Positions 1 through 7,194 of a stretch of DNA of 11,885 bases are shown here, in pieces. The notes beneath the pieces were generated by a model. That model saw nothing but the letters and a program-made list of their open reading frames with translations. It made no database searches and had not been told where the DNA came from. Numbering within the stretch: the stretch's first letter is position 1; each line of letters opens with the position of its first letter. The translations under genes were made by a program, and so were the position numbers. The stretch covers positions 1 through 11,885 of the forward strand of contig JAJSAJ010000245.1 in the NCBI GenBank assembly GCA_024274855.1, read 5' to 3'. The stretch is from Planctomycetota bacterium (GTDB lineage Bacteria > Planctomycetota > Planctomycetia > Pirellulales > Pirellulaceae).

Positions 1-1
1 C

Positions 2-646
2 CGCAACACGTTGGGCGTTGGCCCTTGCGAGTACATTTTGGACGTGGAAGGCCAAAAGCAGCAGTATAAAGGCCGAGCGACATGCGCGACGCGCGATGCA
101 TTGCTGAGCATCTACGGAAAGAAGCAACAGAAACAGCGACGTCAGGAAATTGAACACGTGCTGGACGATGGCTTAACATTCGTCAAACATATCCGCAGCC
201 GCATTGAACAGTACGTCCAATTTGGGCGCGAGTTGCGCAAATACCTGGCTCAACAGAAAGCGAAACAGCCGGACCTGGCTCCCTTCCTGGATGACATGGA
301 CCAGATTGCGAGCCAATTCGACAAACGCTTTGAGGAAAAACGGGAGGCAATCCAGCAACCGCGAGTCGTCGAGACAATGAACGATCGGTTTCGAAAAACA
401 CTTCTCGACGCGGACGGGCCGGAAACGTTGGCCCGGGTCAAGAAATATGGTCGTGCACTGACTCACATCGGCGGAAATCAAGATGAACTGGTCGGCCAAT
501 GCCGGTGGATCGCCAAAATGCTCCGGCAGCGGGCTGGGATCTGGATGACAACAGACCCGAAGTATGCCACAATTGCGAAAGAAATCCGAGCGCGATGCCA
601 GAAAATCATGCTGAAACCCGCATCCTACGAGGCAGCCAGGCACTAG
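2..646 (+). CDS. Hypothetical helical protein, C-terminal part (5' end outside window)
   Basis: The frame is open from base 2 to a TAG at 644-646, and its first codons already read like protein interior (RNTLGVGPCEYILDVEGQ). The TTG at base 11 is therefore probably not the start, and the gene begins upstream of the window. About the first 25 residues look like a beta-strand segment with a Cys-containing CATRDALL stretch. The rest, about 170 residues, is dominated by Lys, Arg, Glu and Gln and should form long amphipathic helices, possibly coiled coil. No signal peptide, membrane segment or catalytic motif is visible in this part. I do not recognise a named family. My impression from memory is that similar C-termini occur on large planctomycete proteins without known function. 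The next gene starts 214 bp downstream on the same strand with no clear operon link. That it is coding is fairly sure; its function is unknown. Confidence 0.75.
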   Translation, partial: RNTLGVGPCEYILDVEGQKQQYKGRATCATRDALLSIYGKKQQKQRRQEIEHVLDDGLTFVKHIRSRIEQYVQFGRELRKYLAQQKAKQPDLAPFLDDMDQIASQFDKRFEEKREAIQQPRVVETMNDRFRKTLLDADGPETLARVKKYGRALTHIGGNQDELVGQCRWIAKMLRQRAGIWMTTDPKYATIAKEIRARCQKIMLKPASYEAARH

Positions 647-860
647 TTGGCCAGCGTCACATTGATTCTATAGGCCTGTCACAAGCCGTTGCCAAGGCAT
701 TGTCTAGCGTCAAGCCAGAGGCGGCGGCTAACGTACGACCGGTCACCTCGAATGGGCGTTAGTCGGATGGTCACTCACCACCTGCGTATGTTGGCATCGC
801 CCCGAACTGGGCGCTGTCCAGCCAGATAACACCTCCATTTCCAAAACGGGCTGACACCAG

Positions 861-2753
861 ATGAACTCTCTAAGAATACGCTCTGTAATTTTTCTGTGCT
901 TGCTGGTCGCGGGCGGCTGCAGACGCGCAACACAGGATTCTCATTCCGACGATTCCAAACAGCTGGCCGACCAGTCGCTGCTGAAACCTCCTTCTGGAGG
1001 TGAAATGGTACGGATCACGGGTGGCCCGTTCGTCATGGGCGATTCCCAGGGCGGACCGGACGAGACACTGCATTGCGTAACTGTTGATTCGTTTTACATA
1101 GACCGTTATCTGGTTACCCAGCAGATGTACGAAAAGGTAATGGGCAAAAATCCCGCCAAGAATCGTGGAGACAAACTTCCAGTGGAACAAGTTCAGTGGG
1201 TCGATGCGGCACGGTTCTGTAACCGCTGCTCACAACTCGACGGGCTCAGTCCATGCTATGATCCCAAGACGTGGGCCTGCGACTTTACCGCCAACGGGTA
1301 CCGCTTGCCAACCGAAGCGGAATGGGAGTTTGCATGCCGAGCAGGAACCGATACGCAATATTTTTTCGGAGATAACGTCCAGGATCTGCCCAAGTACGCT
1401 TGGTACAAACCCCATTCACGTGGCCACTCGCATCCGGTCGGCACACGGCGACCGAATCCCTGGGGTTTGCACGACATGCTAGGCAACGTCTTCCAGTGGT
1501 GCAATGACTTCTACAGCTCCACGTATTATGAGCAAAGCCCCGCCGAAAATCCGCGCGGGCCCGCCACGGGAAAACGTCGCGTTCTACGCGGCGGTTCCTG
1601 GAAATCGACCGCCGCTGCCTGCCGACCGGCAAGTCGGCAAAAGGAGTTCCCCGTCTTCACGGACGCGTGCTTCGGAGCCGACAGCTATGGACTGCGCCGC
1701 GTACGTTCGGTTGTAAACACGGCATCACAAACGTCCGATCAAACCAAACAAACGGCAATCACCGAACCATTACAAGACAGCGACGAAACGGTGGGGCGGC
1801 CGGCAGACACGGTCAGCGACAAAGACGTTGGATCACAATCTCAGAAAGCGACGACTCCCCCTCAACAACCTGCCGGCGCTGCAATGCGCGGCGAGACGGA
1901 CATTACAGTCCAGTCACCCGGCCCACACCGCCCCTCTACCCTGACCCGTTCGTCGAAGATTAGTCCGCAACGACTGATCGGCAGGATCGTTTTTGTAAGC
2001 GATCGAGCTGGCAATTTGGATCTCTGGACGATGTGTGCGGATGGCAGCAAGATGCGTGCACTCACCGACGACACACATCCTGATGCCGACCCTCGATTCT
2101 CACCTGACGGGACCCGGATTTCCTACACAACGCTGCGAAAGGGTTTTCCTGAAATTTGGCTCATGCAATCTGACGGATCACAGCCGACACGCGTGACCGA
2201 CGGCTCACAAGCGGCCTGGTCCCCGGACGGAAAGTCGCTGGTCTTTATTCGCGACGACCAGGTTATGACACGTGAATTGGGCTCGGGCAACGAGCATCGC
2301 CTGACGCCCGACACATGGCAGCGATGCGGCGTTCCGGCCTGGAGTCGCGACGGACACCAGATCGCCTTGGCCAGCCGTCACGAAGCAACGATCGGTGTCT
2401 ATCTGCTCGGCATTGACGGAGGCAGCCCAAAGCGTCTGCCAACCGAAGATCCGTGCTGCACGCCGCGATGGTCGCCTGACGGAAAATCGATGGTCTTTCA
2501 GACAACCAAAGGCCACATCCATCTTTGGAGCATCGCGGATCGGGTCGCGGAGCAATTGACGACCGGCGCCGCCATTTGCCACGACGCGGCTTTCAGCCCT
2601 GATGGTACGTTACTGGCGTTTTCTCGAGCTCCGACGGCAGACGGTCCGTGGCAGATCTGCATCTTGGATTTGGACAGCGATGACTTGGACGTGATCCAGA
2701 TCACACAACAAGGTTCTAATCGGCAGCCCGACTGGCAGTGCCCTGGAAAGTAA
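861..2753 (+). CDS. Lipoprotein with FGE-sulfatase-like domain and C-terminal PD40/TolB-type beta-propeller
   Basis: The 630-residue protein starts with an N-terminal signal (basic NSLRIR, then a hydrophobic stretch) ending in VAGGC with Cys20, a plausible though imperfect lipobox, so it is likely an exported, lipid-anchored protein. Residues about 46-283 are an FGE-sulfatase (SUMF1/EgtB-type) domain: MVRITGGPFVMG, LPVEQVQWVDAARFC, YRLPTEAEWEFACRAG, NPWGLHDMLGNVFQW and RVLRGGSW are all recognisable. The paired cysteines that bind copper in true formylglycine-generating enzymes are not both present: only Cys254 remains, and the position five residues before it is Ser. The domain is therefore probably a binding or scaffold version. 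A low-complexity Ser/Thr/Gln/Pro linker spans about 284-372. Residues about 374-627 hold five [FW]S[PR]DG repeats, typical of a six-bladed PD40 propeller. No clear Shine-Dalgarno precedes the ATG. The stop codon lies inside the inserted element at 2750-2885. The ligand is unknown. Confidence 0.9.
   Translation: MNSLRIRSVIFLCLLVAGGCRRATQDSHSDDSKQLADQSLLKPPSGGEMVRITGGPFVMGDSQGGPDETLHCVTVDSFYIDRYLVTQQMYEKVMGKNPAKNRGDKLPVEQVQWVDAARFCNRCSQLDGLSPCYDPKTWACDFTANGYRLPTEAEWEFACRAGTDTQYFFGDNVQDLPKYAWYKPHSRGHSHPVGTRRPNPWGLHDMLGNVFQWCNDFYSSTYYEQSPAENPRGPATGKRRVLRGGSWKSTAAACRPASRQKEFPVFTDACFGADSYGLRRVRSVVNTASQTSDQTKQTAITEPLQDSDETVGRPADTVSDKDVGSQSQKATTPPQQPAGAAMRGETDITVQSPGPHRPSTLTRSSKISPQRLIGRIVFVSDRAGNLDLWTMCADGSKMRALTDDTHPDADPRFSPDGTRISYTTLRKGFPEIWLMQSDGSQPTRVTDGSQAAWSPDGKSLVFIRDDQVMTRELGSGNEHRLTPDTWQRCGVPAWSRDGHQIALASRHEATIGVYLLGIDGGSPKRLPTEDPCCTPRWSPDGKSMVFQTTKGHIHLWSIADRVAEQLTTGAAICHDAAFSPDGTLLAFSRAPTADGPWQICILDLDSDDLDVIQITQQGSNRQPDWQCPGK
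2742..2749. repeat. Left copy of 8-9 bp direct repeat flanking the inserted element
   Basis: CCTGGAAA (CCCTGGAAA if base 2741 is counted) lies immediately left of the terminal inverted repeat. It is repeated exactly at 2886-2893, immediately right of the other terminal repeat, as expected for a target-site duplication. Confidence 0.7.
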
Positions 2754-2885
2754 CCGTTCACGGAATGTAGGCCGCCGGCTCGCTTCCAAGGGGTCAGACC
2801 CATTTTCGGCGACAAAATGTGTTCGCGTAAAGAAACGCTTTCTCCGCCGAAAATTGCGTCAGACCCCAGCAGCGTGAACGGCTAC
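2750..2885. mobile_element. MITE/REP-like non-autonomous element, about 136 bp, with terminal inverted repeats
   Basis: The left end GTAACCGTTCACG (2750-2762) and right end CGTGAACGGCTAC (2873-2885) are inverted copies with one mismatch in 13. The directly adjacent flanks carry the same 8-9 bp, CCTGGAAA or CCCTGGAAA. Inside are a second, longer inverted repeat (2790-2867) and a small CATTTT/AAAATG hairpin (2801-2806 and 2814-2819). There is no ORF for a transposase, so the element would depend on one elsewhere in the genome. Joining the flanks without the element restores the upstream frame as CCT GGA AAA CCC TAG, a stop two codons later. That is strong support for a real insertion that cost the host gene only its last residue. 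The element fills a convergent gene junction and could also act as a transcript end. The element class is uncertain. Confidence 0.65.
2790..2867. repeat. Internal imperfect inverted repeat (REP-like arms)
   Basis: The left arm at 2790-2811 begins GGGGTCAGACCCATTTTCGG. The right arm at 2845-2867, reverse-complemented, begins GGGGTCTGACGCAATTTTCG and ends in the same GGCG. The GGGTC(A/T)GACCC core is itself nearly palindromic. From memory, such GGGGTCWGACCC...ATTTT arms resemble repeats associated with REP-type (Y1, RAYT) transposases; I could not check this. Confidence 0.7.
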
Positions 2886-2893
2886 CCTGGAAA
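2886..2893. repeat. Right copy of 8-9 bp direct repeat flanking the inserted element
   Basis: CCTGGAAA follows the right terminal repeat and matches 2742-2749 exactly. Base C2885 can be assigned either to the element or to a 9-bp repeat (CCCTGGAAA), so the duplication is 8 or 9 bp. Confidence 0.7.
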
Positions 2894-2925
2894 ACCCTAG
2901 TCTCCACGCGCAACCTTGGCCAATA

Positions 2926-4371
2926 TTACTCGATCGGCTTGACAACCAAACCGTTCAAGTAGGTCGCCAGTGCACTGATTTCGCTTTCAGTACCGACCAG
3001 TGGAGGCATGTAGGCATGGTAGGGCGAATCTTCTTTGTTCTCGTGCAGCATGCCTAGTATATTGTGGATCGACTTCTCGTTGCGACCCGCCAACAATCGC
3101 CGAATACTTCGATAGCCATCGACCGTATGGCAAGACATACACTGGCCACGAAACATCAGCTTGCCACGGGTAACGTCCAAGTCACTGGGGACCGTGACCG
3201 GTTTCTCGTCCGCGTCGCTCGGCACAGGCTGTACCGTTCTGGCGTCTGCGGCTTTGGCCCAGATCGAGTGGGTTAGATACCCGTCCTTATTAAACTGCTC
3301 GACTTCCGACACAACCAGCTCCCCTCGGTGAACTGGAATCTTCCGGACGCTGTTGGAATACAAATAGTCGACGATGACGTACGGCTTGCGAAGCAACTCA
3401 CGAGCTTGCTCGGACGTCCCGGTCGCGGCAACAGCCAGCAACAAAACGCCTAACGCAAATCCAATTCGAAAATCGACCGGATTTCGATATGCGGCCAAGT
3501 AAACAACCGCCAGGATCGTCCCGGATGCCATGATGGAAATCAAAACGGTACGTGTCACCTGAGTGAACATTCCGGCTCCGATGGTCGAGACGCCCAGTTG
3601 TGCCAATTCGACTTGAGCGGTGGGAACTTTCCAGAGATACCAGACCATGCAGAACGGCAGCAGAAAGAATCCGGGCACCAGCCATTTCGCCGACCAACGA
3701 ATCACATCGGTCTTCAATTCCGGGCGTTGCCGACCATCGATCAGGCTACCGGTAAGCAATGCCCAGACACCCGCCAATGATATGCAAGACAAAAACCGCA
3801 AGAACAAGCCTGGCCAATACGTGGGATTGAAGAAAGCAGCAAAGAAAACATCCGGTTCCGAGCCGGTCCCGGCAACAGAAAGCCACGTTTGCCCGGGAGT
3901 TAGCATGAACGTCAGGATACCGTTGATAATCACCAAGGTAGCCAGAGATGCAATGGCATAAAACCATCCTACTTTCAAATGCAGCTTTTCGGGAATTCGC
4001 CCCCATGTGTAATAGTAGACTGCGGCCGCCGTCAATTCGACCAGAAAAAACACCCATTCAATGGCCCATCCGAAAACAAAATTATGGATGAGTGAACTGG
4101 TGGCTTCAGGCGCGGCAAGCCCAATGGAGAACCAGATACCAACCCCGGAAACGGTGCCGAACACACCGGTCAAGATTAAGAAGAACTTCGAATGGGCGGG
4201 TAAGAACTCGAGCCACTCGCGGCGCCCCGTCCTGAGTGCTCGCGATTCGGCCATCGCCAGATAGAGCCCACCGCCAACTGCGAAGTGGGCAATCATGATG
4301 TGGAAAACGGCGATCAACGCGATAACCAATCCGTTGCCTAAAATGGGCACATCCCAGACTGGATAGTTCAT
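2926..4371 (-). CDS. Cytochrome bd-like membrane subunit fused to C-terminal mono-heme cytochrome c
   Basis: This 481-residue protein has about eight hydrophobic helices in residues 10-320, then a hydrophilic linker and a cytochrome c domain from about 397. The c domain has one CMSCH heme site (Cys411, Cys414, His415) and a likely axial Met455 in YMPPL. Helix 1 has FHIMIAHFAVGGG (His24, His29), where His24 fits the b595 ligand His19 of E. coli CydA. WAIEWVFFLVE (Glu105, Glu112) resembles the CydA AIE...FFLE helix, although the two Glu are seven apart instead of eight. The RELLRKPYVI segment recalls EVGRQPWAI of CydA. The residue matching the b558 ligand His186 appears to be Ser195. It is last in the operon, 72 bp after cytochrome b, with GAAGGA about 7-8 nt before the ATG. 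The likely role is to pass electrons from the bc core through the c heme; oxygen reduction is possible but unproven. Confidence 0.8.
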   Translation of the reverse strand: MNYPVWDVPILGNGLVIALIAVFHIMIAHFAVGGGLYLAMAESRALRTGRREWLEFLPAHSKFFLILTGVFGTVSGVGIWFSIGLAAPEATSSLIHNFVFGWAIEWVFFLVELTAAAVYYYTWGRIPEKLHLKVGWFYAIASLATLVIINGILTFMLTPGQTWLSVAGTGSEPDVFFAAFFNPTYWPGLFLRFLSCISLAGVWALLTGSLIDGRQRPELKTDVIRWSAKWLVPGFFLLPFCMVWYLWKVPTAQVELAQLGVSTIGAGMFTQVTRTVLISIMASGTILAVVYLAAYRNPVDFRIGFALGVLLLAVAATGTSEQARELLRKPYVIVDYLYSNSVRKIPVHRGELVVSEVEQFNKDGYLTHSIWAKAADARTVQPVPSDADEKPVTVPSDLDVTRGKLMFRGQCMSCHTVDGYRSIRRLLAGRNEKSIHNILGMLHENKEDSPYHAYMPPLVGTESEISALATYLNGLVVKPIE

Positions 4372-4443
4372 AAAAACATTCCTTCATCGAAACCGACGAC
4401 GGCCCAGCTCATCCACAAAACAACCATTCGTCCGCCAGAAACG

Positions 4444-5550
4444 CTAGAGTGCCGCATAGCCCCACACCGTCAAAGCAATCAGCCCTGCCAACGCCAGGAT
4501 TCCTATCCACGTCCCTACTCGCGACATCATCTTGTTGTCGCTCGACCGATCAAACAACGGCACGAGAGCCCAGACCAGCCCGCTGATCGTGACCATTAGA
4601 ATACCAATCACTTCGCCAACGGCACCTGGGAACCAGTTCCCCAGCACTTTTAACAGTTGAAATTGGGACATGAAGTACCATTCCGGGTGAATACCGACGG
4701 GAGTACTCGCAACCGGGTCCGCTTTCAGGCCCAAGTCCCAAGGGTACAAACAGGCAAACAATCCCAACACATTCAGGGCAATCAGCCACATTGCCAGGTC
4801 TTTGAGAAGAAAATCCGGGAAAAATCGGATCGATCGTCGTGCCGACTCCGGCTTCCGTTCCTCACTCGGCGGCAATGCGTTGCCGTGTCGTTGCACCAAG
4901 AACAAATGGAACGTCAAAAAGAGCATAAACAGCGCCGGCAATATGACCACGTGCAATGCAAAAAAACGATGCACGGTTTCCTGACCCACGGTCGGTCCAC
5001 CGCGGAGCAGGCTGGCCGCGGCAGGCCCGACCAGAGGCATCTTCGACGGGATCTCCAACCCAACTTTCGTCGCAAAGAATGACAGCTCGTCCATCGGCAG
5101 CAAGTAACCGCTGAAGCCAAACGTCATCGTCAGCACCATTAACACCAGACCAGACCACCATCCGAACTCGCGAGGGCGCCGATAGGCTTTCATGAAATAG
5201 ACGGAAAACATATGCACAAACAGTACGAAAACCATCAGATTGGCGGACCAGGAATGCGCCGAGCGAATTAACCAACCGAAGTCGATATCATACGTGATCC
5301 GGCGGACCGAATCGTATGCATTGCCTCCCGGCTGGTAATAGATCAGCAGCAGCGTACCTGTAACGATTTGGACCAGGAAGAAAAAGAGCGTCAGCCCTCC
5401 CATGAAATACCAAACAGACTGAGAATGCTGCGGCACGGTCTTGTGGAGAGCAATATCAAGGATACCGGACAGACCAAGCCGTTGATCGAAGAACTCCCAC
5501 AGCTTTCCGCCCGTCGACCGCTCAGACGCGGGAGACGATGACTTCGTCAT
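4444..5550 (-). CDS. Cytochrome b of a bc-type complex (b6 and subunit IV in one chain)
   Basis: The protein has 368 residues and oxidises quinol in the membrane together with the Rieske protein. The four heme ligands are visible: His99 and His113 (RSAHSW, FVHMF), and His200 and His215 (ALHVV, TFHLF). The second pair is 15 apart, as in b6-type proteins rather than mitochondrial cytochrome b. The Qo-site PEWY is at 289-292 in HPEWYFM. N-terminal (about 1-225) and subunit-IV-like (about 240-368) parts are in one chain, with roughly eight membrane helices. The Cys that binds the extra heme c(n)/c(i) in cyanobacterial or Bacillus-type cytochrome b6 is replaced: the matching WYFMGG has Phe49. The ATG overlaps the 3' end of the Rieske gene by 29 bp and follows a good GGAGGT, so the two are translationally linked. 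A symbol such as petB or qcrB would be only by analogy. Confidence 0.95.
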   Translation of the reverse strand: MTKSSSPASERSTGGKLWEFFDQRLGLSGILDIALHKTVPQHSQSVWYFMGGLTLFFFLVQIVTGTLLLIYYQPGGNAYDSVRRITYDIDFGWLIRSAHSWSANLMVFVLFVHMFSVYFMKAYRRPREFGWWSGLVLMVLTMTFGFSGYLLPMDELSFFATKVGLEIPSKMPLVGPAAASLLRGGPTVGQETVHRFFALHVVILPALFMLFLTFHLFLVQRHGNALPPSEERKPESARRSIRFFPDFLLKDLAMWLIALNVLGLFACLYPWDLGLKADPVASTPVGIHPEWYFMSQFQLLKVLGNWFPGAVGEVIGILMVTISGLVWALVPLFDRSSDNKMMSRVGTWIGILALAGLIALTVWGYAAL

Positions 5551-6031
5551 CTTTGACCTCCACCTTATATCGAGTCAGGGCCCGTGGTGGCGGCCCTGCT
5601 TCCGGTTCCCCGGTTTCCGCATTGTAAACACCACCGTGACAAGCACAGTAGATACGATCCTTACTACTCTCGTATTTCACCGTACAGCCAAGATGCGTGC
5701 AGACCGCATCAAAGGCGGACCATTGACCATCTTCGTGATGAATCAACACGGCCGGACGCGAACCGAACATAAACGTCTGCGACGCACCAAGTTTCACCTT
5801 GGCCGCATCCGGTGGCGATACCTCCGTCACCTGGGCCGCCGACGCCGCACGTTCCACGGGCGTGTTCAAGTACCGATAGATCGGATAGCTGACCGCCCCC
5901 ACATAGCCGACCGAAAACACGCCGACAACCGACCCGACCGCGGCTCGCCGTGATACTGACACATGGGAATCGTTCACGGGTGACCGGCCCCCCGCGTCCT
6001 TCTTGGATCTCACGTCGCTTGAATCAGACAT
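5522..6031 (-). CDS. Rieske [2Fe-2S] iron-sulfur protein of the bc-type complex
   Basis: The 169-residue protein takes one electron from quinol at the Qo site of cytochrome b. Box I is CTHLGC (Cys111, His113, Cys116) and box II is CACHGG (Cys129, Cys131, His132). By family analogy Cys111, His113, Cys129 and His132 bind the cluster, and Cys116 and Cys131 form the disulfide. A GPPPRAL loop follows at about 147-152. The N-terminus is polar, with SRRAAVGS (Arg28, Arg29) before one hydrophobic helix at about 31-50, consistent with Tat-dependent insertion and an uncleaved anchor. I chose the ATG at 6031 over a TTG at 6064: it lies in an ATGTCTGA overlap with the upstream stop and follows an AGAGTGG stretch. 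The TTG would add 11 polar residues and a 41-bp overlap. The gene overlaps cytochrome b by 29 bp. Confidence 0.95.
   Translation of the reverse strand: MSDSSDVRSKKDAGGRSPVNDSHVSVSRRAAVGSVVGVFSVGYVGAVSYPIYRYLNTPVERAASAAQVTEVSPPDAAKVKLGASQTFMFGSRPAVLIHHEDGQWSAFDAVCTHLGCTVKYESSKDRIYCACHGGVYNAETGEPEAGPPPRALTRYKVEVKDDEVIVSRV
5556..5561 (-). promoter_or_regulatory. Ribosome binding site of the cytochrome b gene
   Basis: GGAGGT on the minus strand, 5 nt before the ATG at 5550. It fixes that start inside the end of the Rieske gene and suggests translational coupling. Confidence 0.75.
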
Positions 6032-7133
6032 AACGTTGTTCCACTCTCTTGGCTCGCGCGACAACCGCTATTAGCCAACTTACCGCAGCCAGTCCAAAGA
6101 CGAACAAGACAAGAAACACCCCGGTGACAATCCAGTTATTATGGACTTGGCGGTCCCAGATATTCATACCGTGTGTCAGAAGAGTCAGATCCTGAATGCC
6201 GCTGCGACTGATCACCATCATGACGACTTCCAGGACGGTCGCTCCGCCCAATACGCCTGCCCATTTCCAATTCGGTTCGGACGCGTTGGCGTGGCAGGCC
6301 AAGGCGGCAACCAAAACCAGCAGCGCCAGCAACAACCAGAGCCCCATGCAGATCTCATAAAACAGATAGTCACCCAGGAGACTCTTCACGGCCGCCGGCT
6401 GAGCCATCATGGTCCACCCACCGAAACAAATCTGGACAATGATTCCGCCAACAGCAAGTCGCGAACCCCACGTCCGTACAAACCGCCCCGTTTCCGCAGC
6501 GATTTCCTTCGACAATCCCATCAACACCAAACCGGCACCGGCCGTCGCCAACGCCCCGAACACCATGAACAGCCAACGAGGCAAGACGGTCGGGTCACCC
6601 GAGTTCAGATGCAGCCCGAACCCATCCGCCTGGTACATTTCGCTCCAGACCTGCGGCCGTATCATGAGCGTCATGTTCGTGGTGTAAATCATGGCAATTT
6701 TTGCCGCCACCAGAAAAGCCACGACGCCAATCCAACCCCATGCCAGCCCTTTGCGTGCCCGCCCCGCCATGACGTACAACAACGCGTAGACAAGCATCAG
6801 CAGGAAAATCACTGAAATCCAAATCGCGCCGATCAAGATGCTGCTGGTGTAAATCCCTCGCCCATACAGAACTTGAGCAAACAAGAGTGGTGGCACACCC
6901 AGATTAATCACGTAGACCATGATGATGGGCAAACGATTCGCGATACTTCCCGCCGCATCGATCATCACCGCCCGCCGACGCCACCGTCCCACCAACGCCC
7001 ACCATGTCGCAACGAGCAATCCACCCAACAGTAAATGAACAGCAAGAAAATGCAGAGAGAGCGTGGCCAACCCGAGGACCTTAAACAGCCAAACCGGGGC
7101 CGGCAATGGGATCGGTTCTACCAATGGAAACAT
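6024..7133 (-). CDS. Cytochrome bd-like polytopic membrane protein without c-heme
   Basis: The 369-residue protein has about nine hydrophobic helices (roughly 16-45, 68-88, 98-122, 130-150, 184-207, 223-245, 262-282, 293-311 and 336-360). Helix 1 carries LHFLAVHLLLGG, with His28 and His33 in the same H-x4-H-x3-GG arrangement as His24 and His29 of the last gene of this operon. The two proteins therefore look like distant paralogues, both related to CydA. Here the third helix (IGAIWISVIFLLM) has Trp105 where the partner has Glu, and no acidic residue lies between Asp59 and Glu165. No CxxCH is present. It is first in the operon; GAGGG lies about 5 nt before the ATG and its stop overlaps the Rieske start (ATGTCTGA). 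A heme-bearing or structural partner subunit is the likeliest role. The family assignment rests on motif resemblance only. Confidence 0.7.
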   Translation of the reverse strand: MFPLVEPIPLPAPVWLFKVLGLATLSLHFLAVHLLLGGLLVATWWALVGRWRRRAVMIDAAGSIANRLPIIMVYVINLGVPPLLFAQVLYGRGIYTSSILIGAIWISVIFLLMLVYALLYVMAGRARKGLAWGWIGVVAFLVAAKIAMIYTTNMTLMIRPQVWSEMYQADGFGLHLNSGDPTVLPRWLFMVFGALATAGAGLVLMGLSKEIAAETGRFVRTWGSRLAVGGIIVQICFGGWTMMAQPAAVKSLLGDYLFYEICMGLWLLLALLVLVAALACHANASEPNWKWAGVLGGATVLEVVMMVISRSGIQDLTLLTHGMNIWDRQVHNNWIVTGVFLVLFVFGLAAVSWLIAVVARAKRVEQRYV

Positions 7134-7194
7134 CGTACCCTCGGCTCATGATAAGGATTCGCCAATCAATAACTGTCGCACTCTTCCGCGTACA

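Noticed and set aside
11..646. TTG at base 11 as the start of the first gene
   Set aside because: The frame is open to the window edge, no ribosome site precedes it, and the first residues look like the middle of a protein. It was annotated as a partial gene.
499..762. Plus-strand 87-codon frame overlapping the end of the first gene
   Set aside because: It is in another frame of a better-supported coding region, with no ribosome site and no recognisable protein features.
728..762. CTAACG/CGTTAG pair resembling an integron attC-like site
   Set aside because: The arms are only 6 bp around 23 nt, the flanking bases do not fit the attC core consensus, and no integrase or cassette array is present.
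5522..6064. TTG at 6064 as the Rieske start
   Set aside because: It would overlap the upstream gene by 41 bp and add 11 polar residues. The ATG at 6031 has a better ribosome site and an 8-bp stop/start overlap.
6141..6815. 224-codon plus-strand frame opposite the first respiratory gene
   Set aside because: Its composition (rich in His, Gln, Arg and Pro) is that of an antisense shadow of a membrane protein gene. The minus-strand frame has clear helices and operon context.
6024..7133. Calling the first respiratory gene a canonical CydA or CydB
   Set aside because: It lacks the helix-3 glutamates and other CydA signatures, is shorter, and has no CydB partner. Only a bd-like relationship is supported.
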